Source of the DNA: Carallia brachiata
Taxonomy: Eukaryota; Streptophyta; Magnoliopsida; Malpighiales; Rhizophoraceae
DNA: 64,000 bases
Assembly: GCA_021464245.1 (NCBI GenBank)
Contig: JADCRB010000109.1
Span: forward strand, 620,001 to 684,000
Direction: 5' to 3'
A program made the position numbers and the translations under genes. Each line of letters begins with the position of its first letter. Positions within the stretch are counted from its first letter, which is position 1. The notes beneath the pieces are model-generated. The model was not told the origin of the DNA and did not search any database. It saw only the letters and a program-made list of their open reading frames with translations. Shown in pieces: positions 24,658 to 36,372 of this stretch.

Positions 24658-25690
24658 TATTGAAATCTTATTGTGTTTTTCCGTCCTATAGCCACAAACT
24701 TGAAGCCCAGTCCTGGGACTCAGTTTCATTTTTTTTGTACATATTATCATAAGTTCTTGTAAAGTGACAAATATAAATAAAGAAAATTTCCCCTTTATAG
24801 TTAGGCTAGTTCCCTTTGAACTCTGGTGAGCCTTATCGCAAATCTGCAAGGGAAATGCAAACAAGAAATAGTTCAACGTTTCATCAAGAAATCCTGCATC
24901 CAAAGTTTTCATCTGCTGGCCAAGTCATTAGAACTGCGCATCCATGCCAAACGTATATCTCATACCTGAGAATTATGTTTTGGACATTTATCTTTACGTA
25001 GGTCTTCATCAGCTCACCTTTCACCCTTCATTTTTCCCTCCTCGACGCATGAAGAATAAGTATAGAGAGTAGCTCACCAGGGTGTAATCAAAGGTTCACA
25101 GATGTCTAAACAGAAAAATGAGTCCAGAAAACATTCCACTTTTCCTCCTTGGTTCTGTGCAACTCTTATCAGAAAAACATGACTTGCCGTATAGTTCATC
25201 AGTTCATGCAGGTAGTTATTAGATAGGAAAATTTCTTGTCATAGCTTGAAAGAGGAAAACAGAGAGAAATGCACTCCGTCGTCCTTCTCCTGAAATGCAA
25301 TTAACATCCTAGGCTGCAACTTCGTCGCCCGCACCACCGCCTAACGAGAAGGCACCCAAAACCACGATGAAAACCAGCAACAACAAGACCCATTTATTTT
25401 TGCTTCTGAATCTGACTACCCACTACCTCCAATGACACCGAGAGGCCCACCCCAAGTCCTTTATATCTGACACCAGCGAGGAAGTTGACGACTGACGAAC
25501 AAACAACGCCCAGCCCAAAAAAAAAAGAAAAACAGCAAACAATCAAGAAACAAAGAAGACGAGAACAAGAAAGGTGGAAATAAAAAAAGAGAGCAATTAA
25601 ATTACAAAGATATTTTTTAACCACATACTAAACGGGAAGGTTAGATTTTAATAAAAAAAATATGAAATTTTTTTTTTTGGTTGTTTTTTG
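24658..25690. other. 3' flank of NLR1, shared with NLR2
   Basis: Segments at 24700-25330 match 42400-44180 downstream of NLR2 (for example GAAGCCCAGTCC and GAGAGTAGCTCACCAGGGTG). The shared flank shows that both NLRs arose by duplication of a unit running from the leader through the 3' region. In the NLR2 copy a Tourist-type MITE interrupts it; here the site is empty. No further gene is seen. Confidence 0.6.
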
Positions 25691-26233
25691 CAATGTTGTA
25701 AAAACCGACTCGGACCGGCCGGTCCGACCGGTTCGACCAGTGACCGGCCAAAGGTCCGGGCCGGTTTATGGGTACAGTTACCCCTTAACTCGGACCGGTC
25801 AAAATCGGTTTGAACCGGTCAAAAATCGGTGAAAACCGGTCAAAAACCGAACCCGGTTCAACCGGTTCAAACCGGGTATAAAAGTTTTATAAATTATAAT
25901 TTGATTTCAATGTTTATTTAAATTATAATTTGAGTTTTAAATTTAATTAAAATTTTCAATTTAGTCCTAAATTTATCAAAACTTTCAATTTAGTCCTAAA
26001 TTTATCAAAACTTTCAATTTAGTTCTAAATTTATCAAAATTTTCAATTTAATCCTTAAAAATTAAAAAAGTAATATTTAATAATCATGTATAAGTATTAT
26101 TTTTTTAAATTATTTTTATAAATATATATATTAATAAATACCGGTTCAAATACCGGTTCGACCGGTTGAACCGGTTGAACCTTGACCCACTAATGTTTCC
26201 GGTTCAATGACCGGTCCGGTTCTGACAACCTTG
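25691..26233. mobile_element. hAT-type MITE, CCGGTT-rich family, copy 1
   Basis: The ends are inverted: left CAATGTTGTAAAAACCG, right GGTTCTGACAACCTTG, both running into ACCGGTCCGGTT-rich DNA. An 8-bp TSD flanks it with one mismatch (GTTTTTTG 25683-25690; GTTTTTCG 26234-26241). The middle holds tandem copies of a unit of about 30 bp (TTTCAATTTAGTCCTAAATT, 25950-26060). There is no transposase. An 8-bp TSD and CA-starting TIRs point to the hAT superfamily. Confidence 0.82.
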
Positions 26234-26289
26234 GTTTTTCGAGCTATCTATAATTTTTTGTTTTTTTGTCAAAAACTATCTATAATTCT

Positions 26290-27830
26290 GCTCGTTGTTT
26301 TCCTCAAGGAAACAACGACTTTGCAAGACGCTGACTAAACCTTTTTAACAAAGCAGGCACACTAAGTTAGGCTTTTTTTTTGTTTTTTTCAAATTTTTTT
26401 TAAAATTTAAACTAATTAGCTCAAAAAAAAAATAATTAAAAAAATAAAAAATTTAAACTCTTGAACTCTTCTTTTCACTTGCTAACTCATCTTTCTCCTG
26501 CTCTATGCTCAGGTCTTGACTGCATGTTATTATTATTATTTTTATTTATTTACTTTGGCTAAAAAAATAAACGATAAAAAGGCTTAAATTAGTTTTGGGT
26601 TTTAGAGGATTAGCTGCCGATGAGTAGGGGAGGAGGGTGAGGGAGATGGGAGTGTAACGGGTATATTTCGAGGTTAAAACAATTAAACTTGAAAATAAAA
26701 AAATAAATTATAATAAAAAAATTGTAAAATAAAAAGAAAATTTACGTGAGGTTAATCTCCATAGATCCTTCGATTAGTGTTCCTTTTTTGACTCCGTCAA
26801 GGGCTGCACGAGCTTGATCTTGACAGAAATAATTTCCACAGCTTTATCTTGAAGTGGGTATACTGAAACTGGATCTGATTTAGACGTTTAGACTACGGTT
26901 AAGAACCGCAGAGACTTGATCTAAGCCGATCTGGCTTAATTTCACCGAGGGTTGAATGGACTTATTCTCAGATGAGCTGCCTGAATTTTACTGAGGGCCG
27001 TATGAGACTTAATCCCAACGGGATTTGTAGTAATTTGATATTTTTAGATTTATTCTTATAAATTCAGATCTAGAACGATCGGAGAATTTAAACCCAAAAA
27101 TAACCTTAAAAATGGAAACGGCAAATTTTTTGGACTTACCCCTGAAATATCTCTAAAAAATAAGTTAAGAGAGTATACTGCAGAGTAAAACCACGTAGGA
27201 AAATGAGAAATTTTCTTGAGAGATTTTCAAAATTTTCTTTTTCTCTCAAATTCTCTGTATTTTTCTATTTACAGATTTGCTGAATCTCTGATTGAACTGG
27301 GGGAAAGAGCTTATTTATAAGCCCTTCTTTTGTTGTGGGAAATGAAATTTCAATTTGGCCCTTTGAAAATTTTTATGAACGTGGATGCTGGTGTTTGATT
27401 GGCTAGAAGAATGTGAGTGCTTGTGTGTAATTGGTTAGACGTTCTTTCAAGGATTTGGCTTTTTCTTTTTTGTTGGACGTTGGTTTTTTTTTTTTTTTTC
27501 TAGAATGCTTCTGTTCCAACTGCATCGGCCTATTTATAGGCCAGTAGATCCTCCTATTTCACCAACTCTCGCCCGCCAGATTAGAAAAATGCACAACGCC
27601 TGAAATGTGCATGCATCGTGGGTTTACTCTAACTTTTCAATAGGCCTTCTAAAGGTCTGACCATGATTTTTTTTTTTTAAATATTTACAGGGAGATATTT
27701 ATTTGGGCTTAGACCGCATTGCTTACGCCAACAAGTTTGAGTTGCCAAATTTAGATCTTGCTAGCAATCATTTGGATTAAAACCTCAAAGCCAAGAAGTT
27801 GCATTAAGGTTTTCCCATTCCCTTCTCTCT
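26290..27830 (+). pseudogene. Orphan NLR leader without a coding region, split by a solo LTR
   Basis: 26290-26640 and 27690-27800 match the NLR1 and NLR2 leaders in order: CTCAAGGAAAC...ACTTTGCA, GCAGGCACACTA, TTTCTCCTGCTCTATGCTCAGG, then GGGCTTAGACCGCATTGCTT and AAGTTTGAGTTGCC. The homology stops near 27800, before the predicted 3' splice site and start codon, and no NB-ARC sequence follows. It is best read as the 5' end of a lost NLR copy. Confidence 0.7.
26653..27689 (-). repeat. Solo LTR of the element-3 family
   Basis: It is co-linear with the element 3 LTRs (for example TTTTTTGACTCCGTCAAGGG and CTGCACGAGCTTGATCTTGA). It starts TGTAACGGG, ends TTTACA, and is flanked by a perfect 5-bp TSD GGGAG (26648-26652, 27690-27694). 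At 1,037 bp it is longer than the 770/812-bp LTRs and has two TATTTATA boxes (about 27314 and 27533), suggesting a subfamily or an internal insertion. LTR-LTR recombination removed the body. Confidence 0.88.
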
Positions 27831-27839
27831 TTGTTTTAA

Positions 27840-28456
27840 TGATTGGCAATTGAGAAGATTGTATAACTAAACATAAATAACAACAAATAATAATATATTT
27901 TTATTCAATAATTTATTATTTTTTTATTTTTATAAAGTCAACCACTTTATATTTTCTTATTATTATTTTAAAGTCGCTCTGCAAATAATTTTTATTGCTC
28001 CAATATTGGAGTCTAGCCCATAAGATATAGCTACATCATAGAGTTACTGTAAAGGGTGATACTGTAAAAGTCAAAACTACCACCAGTCACATTATGTTTG
28101 GGACAAAAAAAGAGATGAATGTAAGAAGAATTAAAGTGTGAAGAATGAATATTGGAAGAGAAAAAATTTTTTTGTCCTTCCTATATTTGAAAGAGTATCA
28201 AAGAAAATTAAAAATATTTTATTTAATAATAAAGAAAAAGTAAGAGAAAAGAAATTAATATGTATTATAATATCTATATTACACCTAAAAAATAAAAAAT
28301 AGGCAAAAAGCAAGAATCCACCAACAACTTTTTTTTGTTTTATGATTCATGTCCATAACCTTTTTTTTGGGGTCAAAATTAACCCCTCACATTATGTTCG
28401 TCAATATATATGCCTTTTTCTGTTAACTCTCCATTAAGTATAACCATGTGGATTGT
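27840..28456. other. AT-rich spacer, nothing recognised
   Basis: There are short AT-rich stretches between the orphan leader and the chromovirus. No gene, terminal repeat or tRNA-like box was seen. Confidence 0.5.
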
Positions 28457-31077
28457 TGTTAGTCCTTTGAACACTAATCATGCTGGAGTTGATGACCAAG
28501 GTTGTTAAAATTGGAATTCTACCTAAGATCATTTTGGAGATGTAAGATCGAATCGTAGACTTAGATCGTAAAATCGTAAAATTTAATCAAAATTAACAAA
28601 AAATAAAAAAAATCAATTGAAATGCAATTTTTAATTTCTAAGCATTCCATCAATTTCCTATATTGAAATTCAAGTAGAAACTATATACATATAACAAATG
28701 GGATTCCAAAGAACGTCTTCCTTCAAAAGATTTTGAAGTTACAATCTGCAATCATCGAGCCTTTTGAGATCATAACTATCAACAATCCAAACCAAGTCCT
28801 CAGTTTGCACAAAGTAATTCCTAGCCAAACATTTTTAAGCTGTAAAAACATAATTAGCCTTCTAAGTTTTAGCTCTTTTCAGCTATAAGTTCATATCAAA
28901 TTGAAATTGAAAATAACTCGTCTCATGGGCATTAAACAATAAGTAATAGCAATTAAAATGATAATTTGTAAAAGTAATAGCCATTAAAATGATAATTTGT
29001 AACTGTTGGACTAAACAATCAAATAATCTTGTCGACATCCTTGTAAAGGAGAAAAAACAACAGCAGATCAATGAATAACTATTACAAGCTAAAATTTCTT
29101 TTTAATAAGAAAAAAAAAGGTTTTAGTCATTGAAATGATAATTTGTAACTGTTTTACTATTCACAGTGCAACAATGGCACTTAAGTGTCATTCAATTAGA
29201 CAACCAATTCTTGATGCAAAGTCAATAATAAAAACAAAGAATCAATTTTTAAAGGCGTTCAACATCAAACTTATGTTAGATCAATTTTTACTTATGGAGT
29301 TCAGAACCCATAAAACCCTATGATTTCATTCTAAACCAAATAAGAACTCGATCACTCTTTAAAAAATTCAATTAGGCTTTCGAGTTTTGTCATCACCTTA
29401 TACTTCAGGATTTCACAACCAGAGAAAGCAGAATACGCAGAAAGTCACCTTAATCACTGCATTTGCTTCAGTTGACAAGTTAAACAACTTCAAAATATTA
29501 TTCTTATCTCTCAAGATTTCAATATACCAACATACATTGCACGAAAGATTGACTTCCACTTCATCATAAAGCAAAAAGTTTCCACAAAACAAATAATTGC
29601 AACCAAAAAGTTTTGTTCAACCACTCAAACTCGAATTCAAAATTGGATAGAATCATGGCAACAAAAACACAAGCCCATATCAAATTTGAAGTTAGAAGTG
29701 TGAACAATAAGCATAAATCTCAATAAAATAAAAAATTACATTTTTTATTAAAAAAAAAAATCACTGACAAAACAAGAACCCTTAAAAAAAAAAAAGGAAA
29801 AACTGACCTTGAATAACTTGAGAGAAAGCAGCCTACCCCTTCGATTGGAAGTTCTAATTTTGGTTGGAAGGATCTATCAATTTTGCTTTGTTTAAAGAGG
29901 AAGAACAATAAAGAAAAAGATGAATGAAAAATATGGCAAGAACGAAGAAGCCAAGGCATTGATGTGTACTTTTCCTTTTTTTGCAAATAAAGATTTTGTT
30001 GATTTGTAGGGTTGGTAGGACCTTGCGATCCTACTGACTCTATGAGTTGAAGTGTGATTCTACATTAATCTTAGTTAAAAATGATTTTTATAGTGTTTTG
30101 GATTGTTGGGCTGATATAGGATCGTAATCATGATCTGGATCATAGGATCATACGATCTTACAATCCGGATCACAATTTTAACAACGATGTTGGTGACACA
30201 TTTCGCCAATTCTCAACATGAGACTTTGGAGTAGCTGAGCATTCCTTCAGACAAGATAAAAGTTGAGGGATTTTATTGTAGGCACGAGCCTACATGTGGG
30301 TCTTAAGTTGGGCCAAGGTATGGGCTGGATAGAAGATATTAGGCCACATGTTTGTGGGCTCCATCAGATATATCATGAGCTTGGGCCAAGAAGCCCAAAC
30401 ACAAAGGCAAGGCATTAGCTAAGTCCGCATGACATTGCATGACACTGCGTGACACCGAGTCTCGTGTGACATGTAGAATGTGAGGATGTGCAGATGTGAC
30501 TCTATCCTGTTGGCTAAGCATTGGGATAGTGCTCATCAAATCGTGCATGACTAAGAATTGTGGGTGAATAAGATTTATCGAGATTAAGTGATGGGTGATT
30601 GTCAGAGATAAGGCTTATTAGGATCGAGTCATGGATGAGATCGTAGAGAGATGAGGATTATCAAGTCATGATAGAGATTATGGGGAGATAACGGTTATCT
30701 CCAAACCCTATATAGTTTGGGGTGTCAACTATAAATAGATCCTTTGGGTTGTCATTTGTATTCAGTGAGAGATAAAGCACTTAAAAAGAAAGAGTGAAAC
30801 ACTGTCAAGAGTGCATTTTGTTGTTGTTCCTTTGTATACTTTGTAATAAAGTAATAAAGGTTGGGAAAAGTTCTCGTATACTTTTGTGTCTCTTTCGAGT
30901 GCGTGAGTTGTGAGCTTGTTACGAAGTTCTATTGTGCAATCCTTTGTGTGTGAGTTTGCTGAGGTTAAGTGTGACTTAGGGTCATCGCAATGCTTTTGTG
31001 TGCGAGTTGGTTGAGACTAAGTATAACTTAGTGCATCACAAGGCGAAAATTTGAGTTAGAAATTTAGCTCTGTGACA
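28457..31077 (+). repeat. 5' LTR of element 2 with a nested hAT-like insertion
   Basis: It starts TGTTAGTCCTTTGAACAC and ends GTGACA. It aligns with 35455-36372 except for 28497-30189, a transposon inserted about 40 bp from its start. A TATAAATAG box lies near 30732. A stretch of about 60 bp near the end (30945-31045) is tandemly duplicated, and the same duplication is in the other LTR. Confidence 0.85.
28497..30189. mobile_element. hAT-like non-autonomous element nested in an LTR
   Basis: The TIRs are CAAGGTTGTTAAAATTG on the left and CAATTTTAACAACGATG on the right, inverted with two mismatches. The 8-bp TSD is TTGATGAC (28489-28496) / TTGGTGAC (30190-30197), 7 of 8. The LTR at 35455 gives the empty site, GTTGATGACACC, confirming the insertion. 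The body is AT-rich with no transposase frame, so it is non-autonomous. Confidence 0.85.
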
Positions 31078-31079
31078 AC

Positions 31080-31091
31080 TGGTATTAGAGC
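31080..31091 (+). promoter_or_regulatory. Primer-binding site of element 2
   Basis: TGGTATTAGAGC starts two bases after the 5' LTR end. Plant retrotransposons commonly use TGGTATCAGAGC, complementary to initiator methionine tRNA; here C has changed to T. Confidence 0.85.
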
Positions 31092-31261
31092 AAAAAGGTT
31101 CGACCAATCACAGGTGGTTCAGGTCTTGATGAGTTTGCGAGCGCGTAGCCATATTCTTTGAGGTACTCATTGATCTTTTGGAAGATCCAAAGTTCACTGT
31201 GTTCCAGACATTGGCTCTTCATGAATAATATATAATTGATCTGCTGCGGCAACATGAGGTA

Positions 31262-32100
31262 GTGGACTTTACAAATATAGCTTTTCGACTTGATGAGATG
31301 ACAGCAGAAATAACCATCCCCAAGAGGGCTATAAGCTGTCAACTAGACGGAGGTCTTATGGATGGCTCAACCAAGATGATGGTTCCAAAGACTAAAACCT
31401 TTGAGGGAATGAGGGATATAAAGGGGATCAAGATTTTTTCATGGGATATGGAGCAGTACTTTAAAGTTGCCTGAGTGTCAAACGACAAGAAGGTCAATCT
31501 AACCAGCATGTATCTAACCAAGGACGTCAAACTGTGGTGGCAGACTGGGTTGGATGACGATGCAAATGCGGGTAGACCTAACACTGAGATATGAAAAAGC
31601 CTGAAGAAAGAGTTGAAGCAGAATGGCACGGTACGTGACTATGTGAAGAAATTTAGTTCCTTTATGTTTGACATCCAAATATGTCTGATGAGGACAAGCT
31701 TTTCAATTTTGTTTTTGGTCTTCAACCCTATACTCAACTTATACTTAGAAGGCAAGGTACGAAGGACCTATATTCTGTAATGGCTGCGACTAATGGGTTA
31801 GTTGATTTTTGAATCAACAAGTCCTCTAATTTTGATGCTGAGAAACAGCCCAAGGATATGGACAAGAAGAATAAGCACAACAATGGTGATAACGATAAAG
31901 GTAAAATCATCTACTAGAAACAAAGTAAAGGCGAGTCTAACTCTAATTGTTTCATCTCTAATAGACCACACAAGGCCAATGAGTGTCCCAAGAGGGAGAA
32001 GTTAGGTGTCATAGCTACTGAGAAGAGTGGTAGACAAAATATCACAGATGATGTTGGCCCCTCTCGTATCAATCCTTTGTAGTTGATAAATGTTGTGCAA
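31262..32100 (+). pseudogene. gag remnant of element 2
   Basis: The plus-strand frame contains TFEGMRDIKGIKIFSWDMEQ and YFKVA, followed by an in-frame TGA (31472-31474). Beyond it the sequence still encodes VNLTSMYLTKDVKLWW and VRDYVKKFSSF, the capsid motifs of plant chromovirus Gag. A degenerate zinc knuckle (CFISNRPHKANECPK; one Cys replaced) lies at about 31948-31992. Several frame changes make it inactive. Confidence 0.8.
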
Positions 32101-32157
32101 GCTGGACACGCCCCATAATTTGGCTTGATGTATGTAAAGATTGGGCTTAGTAAATAG

Positions 32158-32378
32158 GTGCCACCCACAACTTTGTTGCTGAGAGGATGATAGAATCACT
32201 AGGTCTCAAAGTCACCAAAACCAGGAGTCTAATGAAGGTAGTCAACTCGACATCCCGGGAGGTGCTTAGCATGACATTGGATGTAGAGATAACTATTTGT
32301 AGTTTGTCTAGTAAACTTAACTTCACTATGGTACCTTTAGAAGATTTTGTTATAATACTAAAGTTGATTTCTTTGTGA
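32158..32378 (+). pseudogene. Retroviral-type aspartic protease remnant of element 2
   Basis: GATHNFVAERMIESLGLKVT and LDVEITICSLSSKLNFTMVP are the usual protease landmarks of this lineage. The catalytic Asp that should precede GAT is lost; an in-frame stop lies two codons before it. Confidence 0.72.
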
Positions 32379-32599
32379 GTGCAAGAGTTGTTTTGTTGCT
32401 TCACTTGGGTGGTCTTATGATCATGTATTAGGATCATCTTTATTTTGCTCCTGGAAAGCTCACTCTCTCTTCTAGTATTGGTAGGAAGTTGGGTGGTATG
32501 CTATCTACTACGTAGGTAGAGCATAGTTTGAAGAAAGGAGAGTCACCAATTTTACAGCTTTGATGGAGATAAAAAAGGGGTTGTTGTTGAGGTGCTTAA

Positions 32600-33330
32600 C
32601 AGTGTTATGGATCTATTTGGTGAGTTCACTGATGTGATGCCCTCTGGACTCTCCAAGTGTCTTCTTTCGAGGCGTGCTACTGACCACAAGATCGATTTGG
32701 TATCTAGTTCTAAATTCTCAACACAAACCCATATCGCATGAGTCCACTAGAATTAACAGAACTGAGGAAACAGTTGACGAAGTTACTAGATGCAAGCCTA
32801 ATTCAGCCTTCTAAAACCCTATATGGTGCCCTGATGTTGTTTCAGAAGAAATATGACGGCTCCATGTAGACATGCATGGATTAGAGAGCGTTGAATAAGG
32901 TGACAGTGAAGAACAAGTATCTTATTCCATTAATAGCAGACTTGTTCGATAGGCTAGTCAAAGCCTCACATTTTACCATGATGGATTGGCAGTTTGGATA
33001 TTGACAAGTAAGAATTACGAAAAGAGATGAAGGAAAAACCACGTGCATTACTTGTTATGGCTCCTATGAATTCTTGGTGATGTCATTTGGTTTGACTAAT
33101 AGCCCTACTACTTTCTGCAATTTAATGAATAATGTATTTCATAACTTTATTGATCGCTTTGTGGTTGTATATCTTGATGACATAGTTATGTATAGTGAAT
33201 CCTTAGAGGATCACTTGTCCCATCTAAAGTTGGTGTTGTATAAGTTGAGAGAGTACGAGTTACATGTAAATAAAGAAAAGGGTAAGTTTGTTCAGGAAAG
33301 ATTATATTTCTTGAGTATAAGGTAAGTCAA
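32600..33330 (+). pseudogene. Reverse transcriptase remnant of element 2
   Basis: DEFTDVMPSGL is followed by broken frames, then 33074-33325 with FGLTNSPTTFCNLMNNVF and the catalytic box VVYLDDIVMYS. Homology continues as RT up to FVQERLYFL. Stops and shifts before and after prevent a product. Confidence 0.85.
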
Positions 33331-33479
33331 AAGCAAGTTAAAATGAATGAGAGAAAAGTCTGAGCAATAGTAGAATTGTCAACCCTTACAAAAGTGTTGG
33401 AGTTGAGATTCTTTTTGACTTGTCTAACTATTACAAGAAATTTGTGCAGGGTTGAGAAGGTGCCCCACTAATAGACTTA

Positions 33480-34910
33480 CTCAAGAAGGATAAACCATAG
33501 AGATGGATCACAGATTGCCAACAAGTATTTGACAAGTTAAAGACAGCGGTGTCCACGAAGCCGATTCTGAGGTTGCTCGACTTTGAGTTGGCTTTCTATA
33601 TGTTGAATGACACATCTGACATTGGCAGTATGTAGTGCAGAAAGGTCAACCCAATTACCTATGAAAGGTAGAAACTCAACAAAGCAAAGTAGCAACATTT
33701 AGCACATGAAAGAAAATGCTTGCAGTTGTGCTTTGCCTTCGTATCTAGAAAGTTTATTTACTGAGTACTAGGTTCGTGATTCAGACCGACAATGTGGCTA
33801 ACACATTCTTTAGACTCAAAGAAGCTTTCTGCATGGCAGGTTCGGTAGAAAGTGTTCTTGGCTGAGTATAATTTTATATGGAAAACAAGCCAGGAAGTAC
33901 AATTTGGTTGCAGATGTCCTTAGTCTCCAACAAGTGCAAGAGACAGTTGTAGCCCTCACTCAAGTCTAGAGTGACCTACTGGACAAAATCAAGGCGTATG
34001 TCTCTCATGATGCCAATATTAGTAAGTAAATAATAATTCTATGAGGAATAGTAAAGTGATGCTGACTAGATGATGATTTATTGTATGCCAAGGGTAATCA
34101 TTTGTATGTTCACAGTGGTGCAAACTTTAGAAAGGAGTATTTATGGGAGCACTATGATATATAGTGTGTGGGTCATCTAAGTGTCGAGAGGATGATGGCT
34201 TTATTGTCCCACAACTACTATTGGCCAAAGATAGAAGATGACGTCTTGATATATGTCAAGACGTGCATTACTTGTTCGCAAAAAGACAAGCGGCAAAAGG
34301 AGACAGATTTGTTACAACCACTGCTTATTCCAACGAACCTATCGGTTTCTATAAATTTCATTGATGGGTTCCCGAAGGTTGATAGCATGAGATCTGTGAT
34401 AATGATGGTAGATCTGTTCTCCAAGTATACAATATTTATTCTTGCCCCTCCTCATATCAAGCAGAGATAGCTGTGAACTTTTCTACAAGTAGGTAGTAAA
34501 GTATTTCGTTTGCTTGAAAATATTGTGAGCAACAGGGATACTCGTTTCACTGGCAAGTTCTGAACCTTATTGTTCAACATGATGAGTTCAAAATTAAAAT
34601 TTTCTACAGTCAACTATCCTGAAACTGATGGCCAGATAGAACAGATCAACGGCCTATTATAGGAGTATCTTCGGCATTATGAGACTACAAGTCAGAGGAA
34701 TTGACTTGAGTTGTTGGACTTTGCCCAATTTTGCTACAATCTTCACAGATTCTCTTTTACATGTATGAGTCTCCTTGAGCTAACTATGGGGCAACAGCTT
34801 CTTACTCCTTATATGTGGCTAGGACTAGTTCAGGAAAAAAATGTCCAGCAGTGCACCAGTTTACCTGTTCCAAATAAGAGCGACTTGAGAAGGTCTAGGA
34901 TAGATTGAAC
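33480..34910 (+). pseudogene. RNase H and integrase remnants of element 2
   Basis: 33480-33960 has RNase H-like fragments with many stops. 34168-34470 has the integrase zinc-binding region (MGHLSVERMMALL; CITCSQKDKR) and the start of the core (INFIDGFPK; MMVDLFSKYTIF). Later core pieces (PETDGQ-like near 34620; LDFAQFCYN at 34711) are in other frames. Confidence 0.78.
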
Positions 34911-35033
34911 AAGGCAGCCAAACAGATGAGGAAGTATACTAACAAAGGAAGGAGGAATGTACAGTTCTAAGTTGAGAATAAAGTGTTGTTAAAACTTACT
35001 CCCCAAATTTAGAGAAAGATTAATAGCAAGTCA

Positions 35034-35378
35034 GTGCATCGTGGGCTGGTTCCAAAGTATGATCATCCCTTCACAGTGGTGAAGAAAATTGGTAATGCTA
35101 CATACATGTTGCAGTTCCCAAAAAGTTTGAGGGTGTGTCCAACCTTTCATGTAAGCTTCTTGAAGCCCTTCCACAAGGAGGTAGGTGATGAGCTTCTAGA
35201 AGAACAAGCACGACATGCACTTCCTACAATCAGAACTGAGTTTCGGCGTGAAGTGGAGAGAATCCTAAATCACAGAACTCATTGGCAAAGTAAGAAGAAT
35301 AGGCAGGTTGAGTATTTCGACAAGTGGATGACTGCCCTAGACAGTGAGGCGAGTAGAAAAAGAGATGCAACTCTATGA
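35034..35378 (+). pseudogene. Integrase C-terminus with chromodomain, element 2
   Basis: The 114-codon frame contains GLVPKYDHPFTVVKKIGNAT (the GPY/F-like region), VCPTFHVSFLKPF, and a C-terminal EVERILNHR...QVEYFDKWM typical of the chromodomain of chromoviruses. Chromodomains are thought to guide integration to particular chromatin. This short piece is still open, but the polyprotein upstream is broken. Confidence 0.82.
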
Positions 35379-35454
35379 CAATTCGAGAAGCATATTAAAA
35401 AGTACTTGTCTACTCTACCAACATGGACGTTAGCTTCAATAGGTGGGAGTAGTT

Positions 35455-36372
35455 TGTTAGTCCTTTAAGCACTGATGATGGTAGAGTTGATGACACCCTG
35501 CGCCAATTCCTAGTATGAGACTTTGGAGTGGTTGGGTACTCCTTGAGGTAAGATAAAATCTCAGAGCTTTCAATGAAGGCACGGGCCTACATTTGGTTCT
35601 TAGGGTAGGCCAAGGTACGGACTGGATAAAGGATACTGGGTCACATGTTCGTGGGATCCATAAGATGAATCATGGGCTTGGGCCAAGAGGCCCAAACACA
35701 AGGCTGGGCATTGGCCAAATCTGCATAGCACTGTATGACACTGAATCTCCTACGACATGTAGAACGTGGGGACGTGTGGGTGTGACTCTATCCTATTGGT
35801 TAAGCATCGGGATAATGCTCATTAGATCATGCATGGTTAAGAATCGTGGGTAAGTAAGACTTATTGAGATTAAGTGATGAGTGATCGAGGAAGATAAAGT
35901 TTTTAATGATTGAGTCATAGATGAGATCGTGGGAAAATAAGGATGATAAGGTTTTGAGAGAGATTATTGGGAGATAACGGTTATCTCTAAGCTATAAACA
36001 GCTATAAATAATTAAGGTGTCAACTATAAATAAATCTTTTGGTTTGTCATTTGTACTCAGTGAGAGATGAAGCATCAAAGAGAAAGAGTGAAATACTATC
36101 GAGACTGCATTTGGCTGTTGTTCTTTTATGTATTTTGTGATAAAGTAATAAAAGTTAGGAAAGATTCTCGTATGCTCTTGTGTCTCTTTTGAGTGCGTGA
36201 GTTGTGTACTTGTTACGAAGTTCCATTGTGCAACCATCCGTATGCAAGTTAGTTGAAACTAAGTGCTTCTTAGTGCCATCACAAGGCCTTTATGTGCGAG
36301 TTGGTTGAAACTAAGTGTCACTTAGTGCCATTATAAGTTGAAAATTTGAATGAAAAATTTAACCTTGTGACA
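35455..36372 (+). repeat. 3' LTR of element 2
   Basis: It is 918 bp, from TGTTAGTCCTTTAAGCAC to TTGTGACA, and co-linear with the 5' LTR minus its nested element. It preserves the pre-insertion site of the hAT-like element. Confidence 0.85.

Larger units (their letters stand above)
28457..36372 (+). mobile_element. Element 2: decayed chromovirus-type Ty3/gypsy retrotransposon
   Basis: Two LTRs (28457-31077 including a nested insertion, about 920 bp without it; 35455-36372, 918 bp) enclose gag, protease, RT, RNase H, integrase and a chromodomain in that order. A primer-binding site TGGTATTAGAGC (31080-31091) matches the usual initiator-Met tRNA site TGGTATCAGAGC at 11 of 12 bases. Stops occur throughout. 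No 5-bp TSD was found (ATTGT before, ACTAC after), so the ends may have been changed by recombination. Confidence 0.88.
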
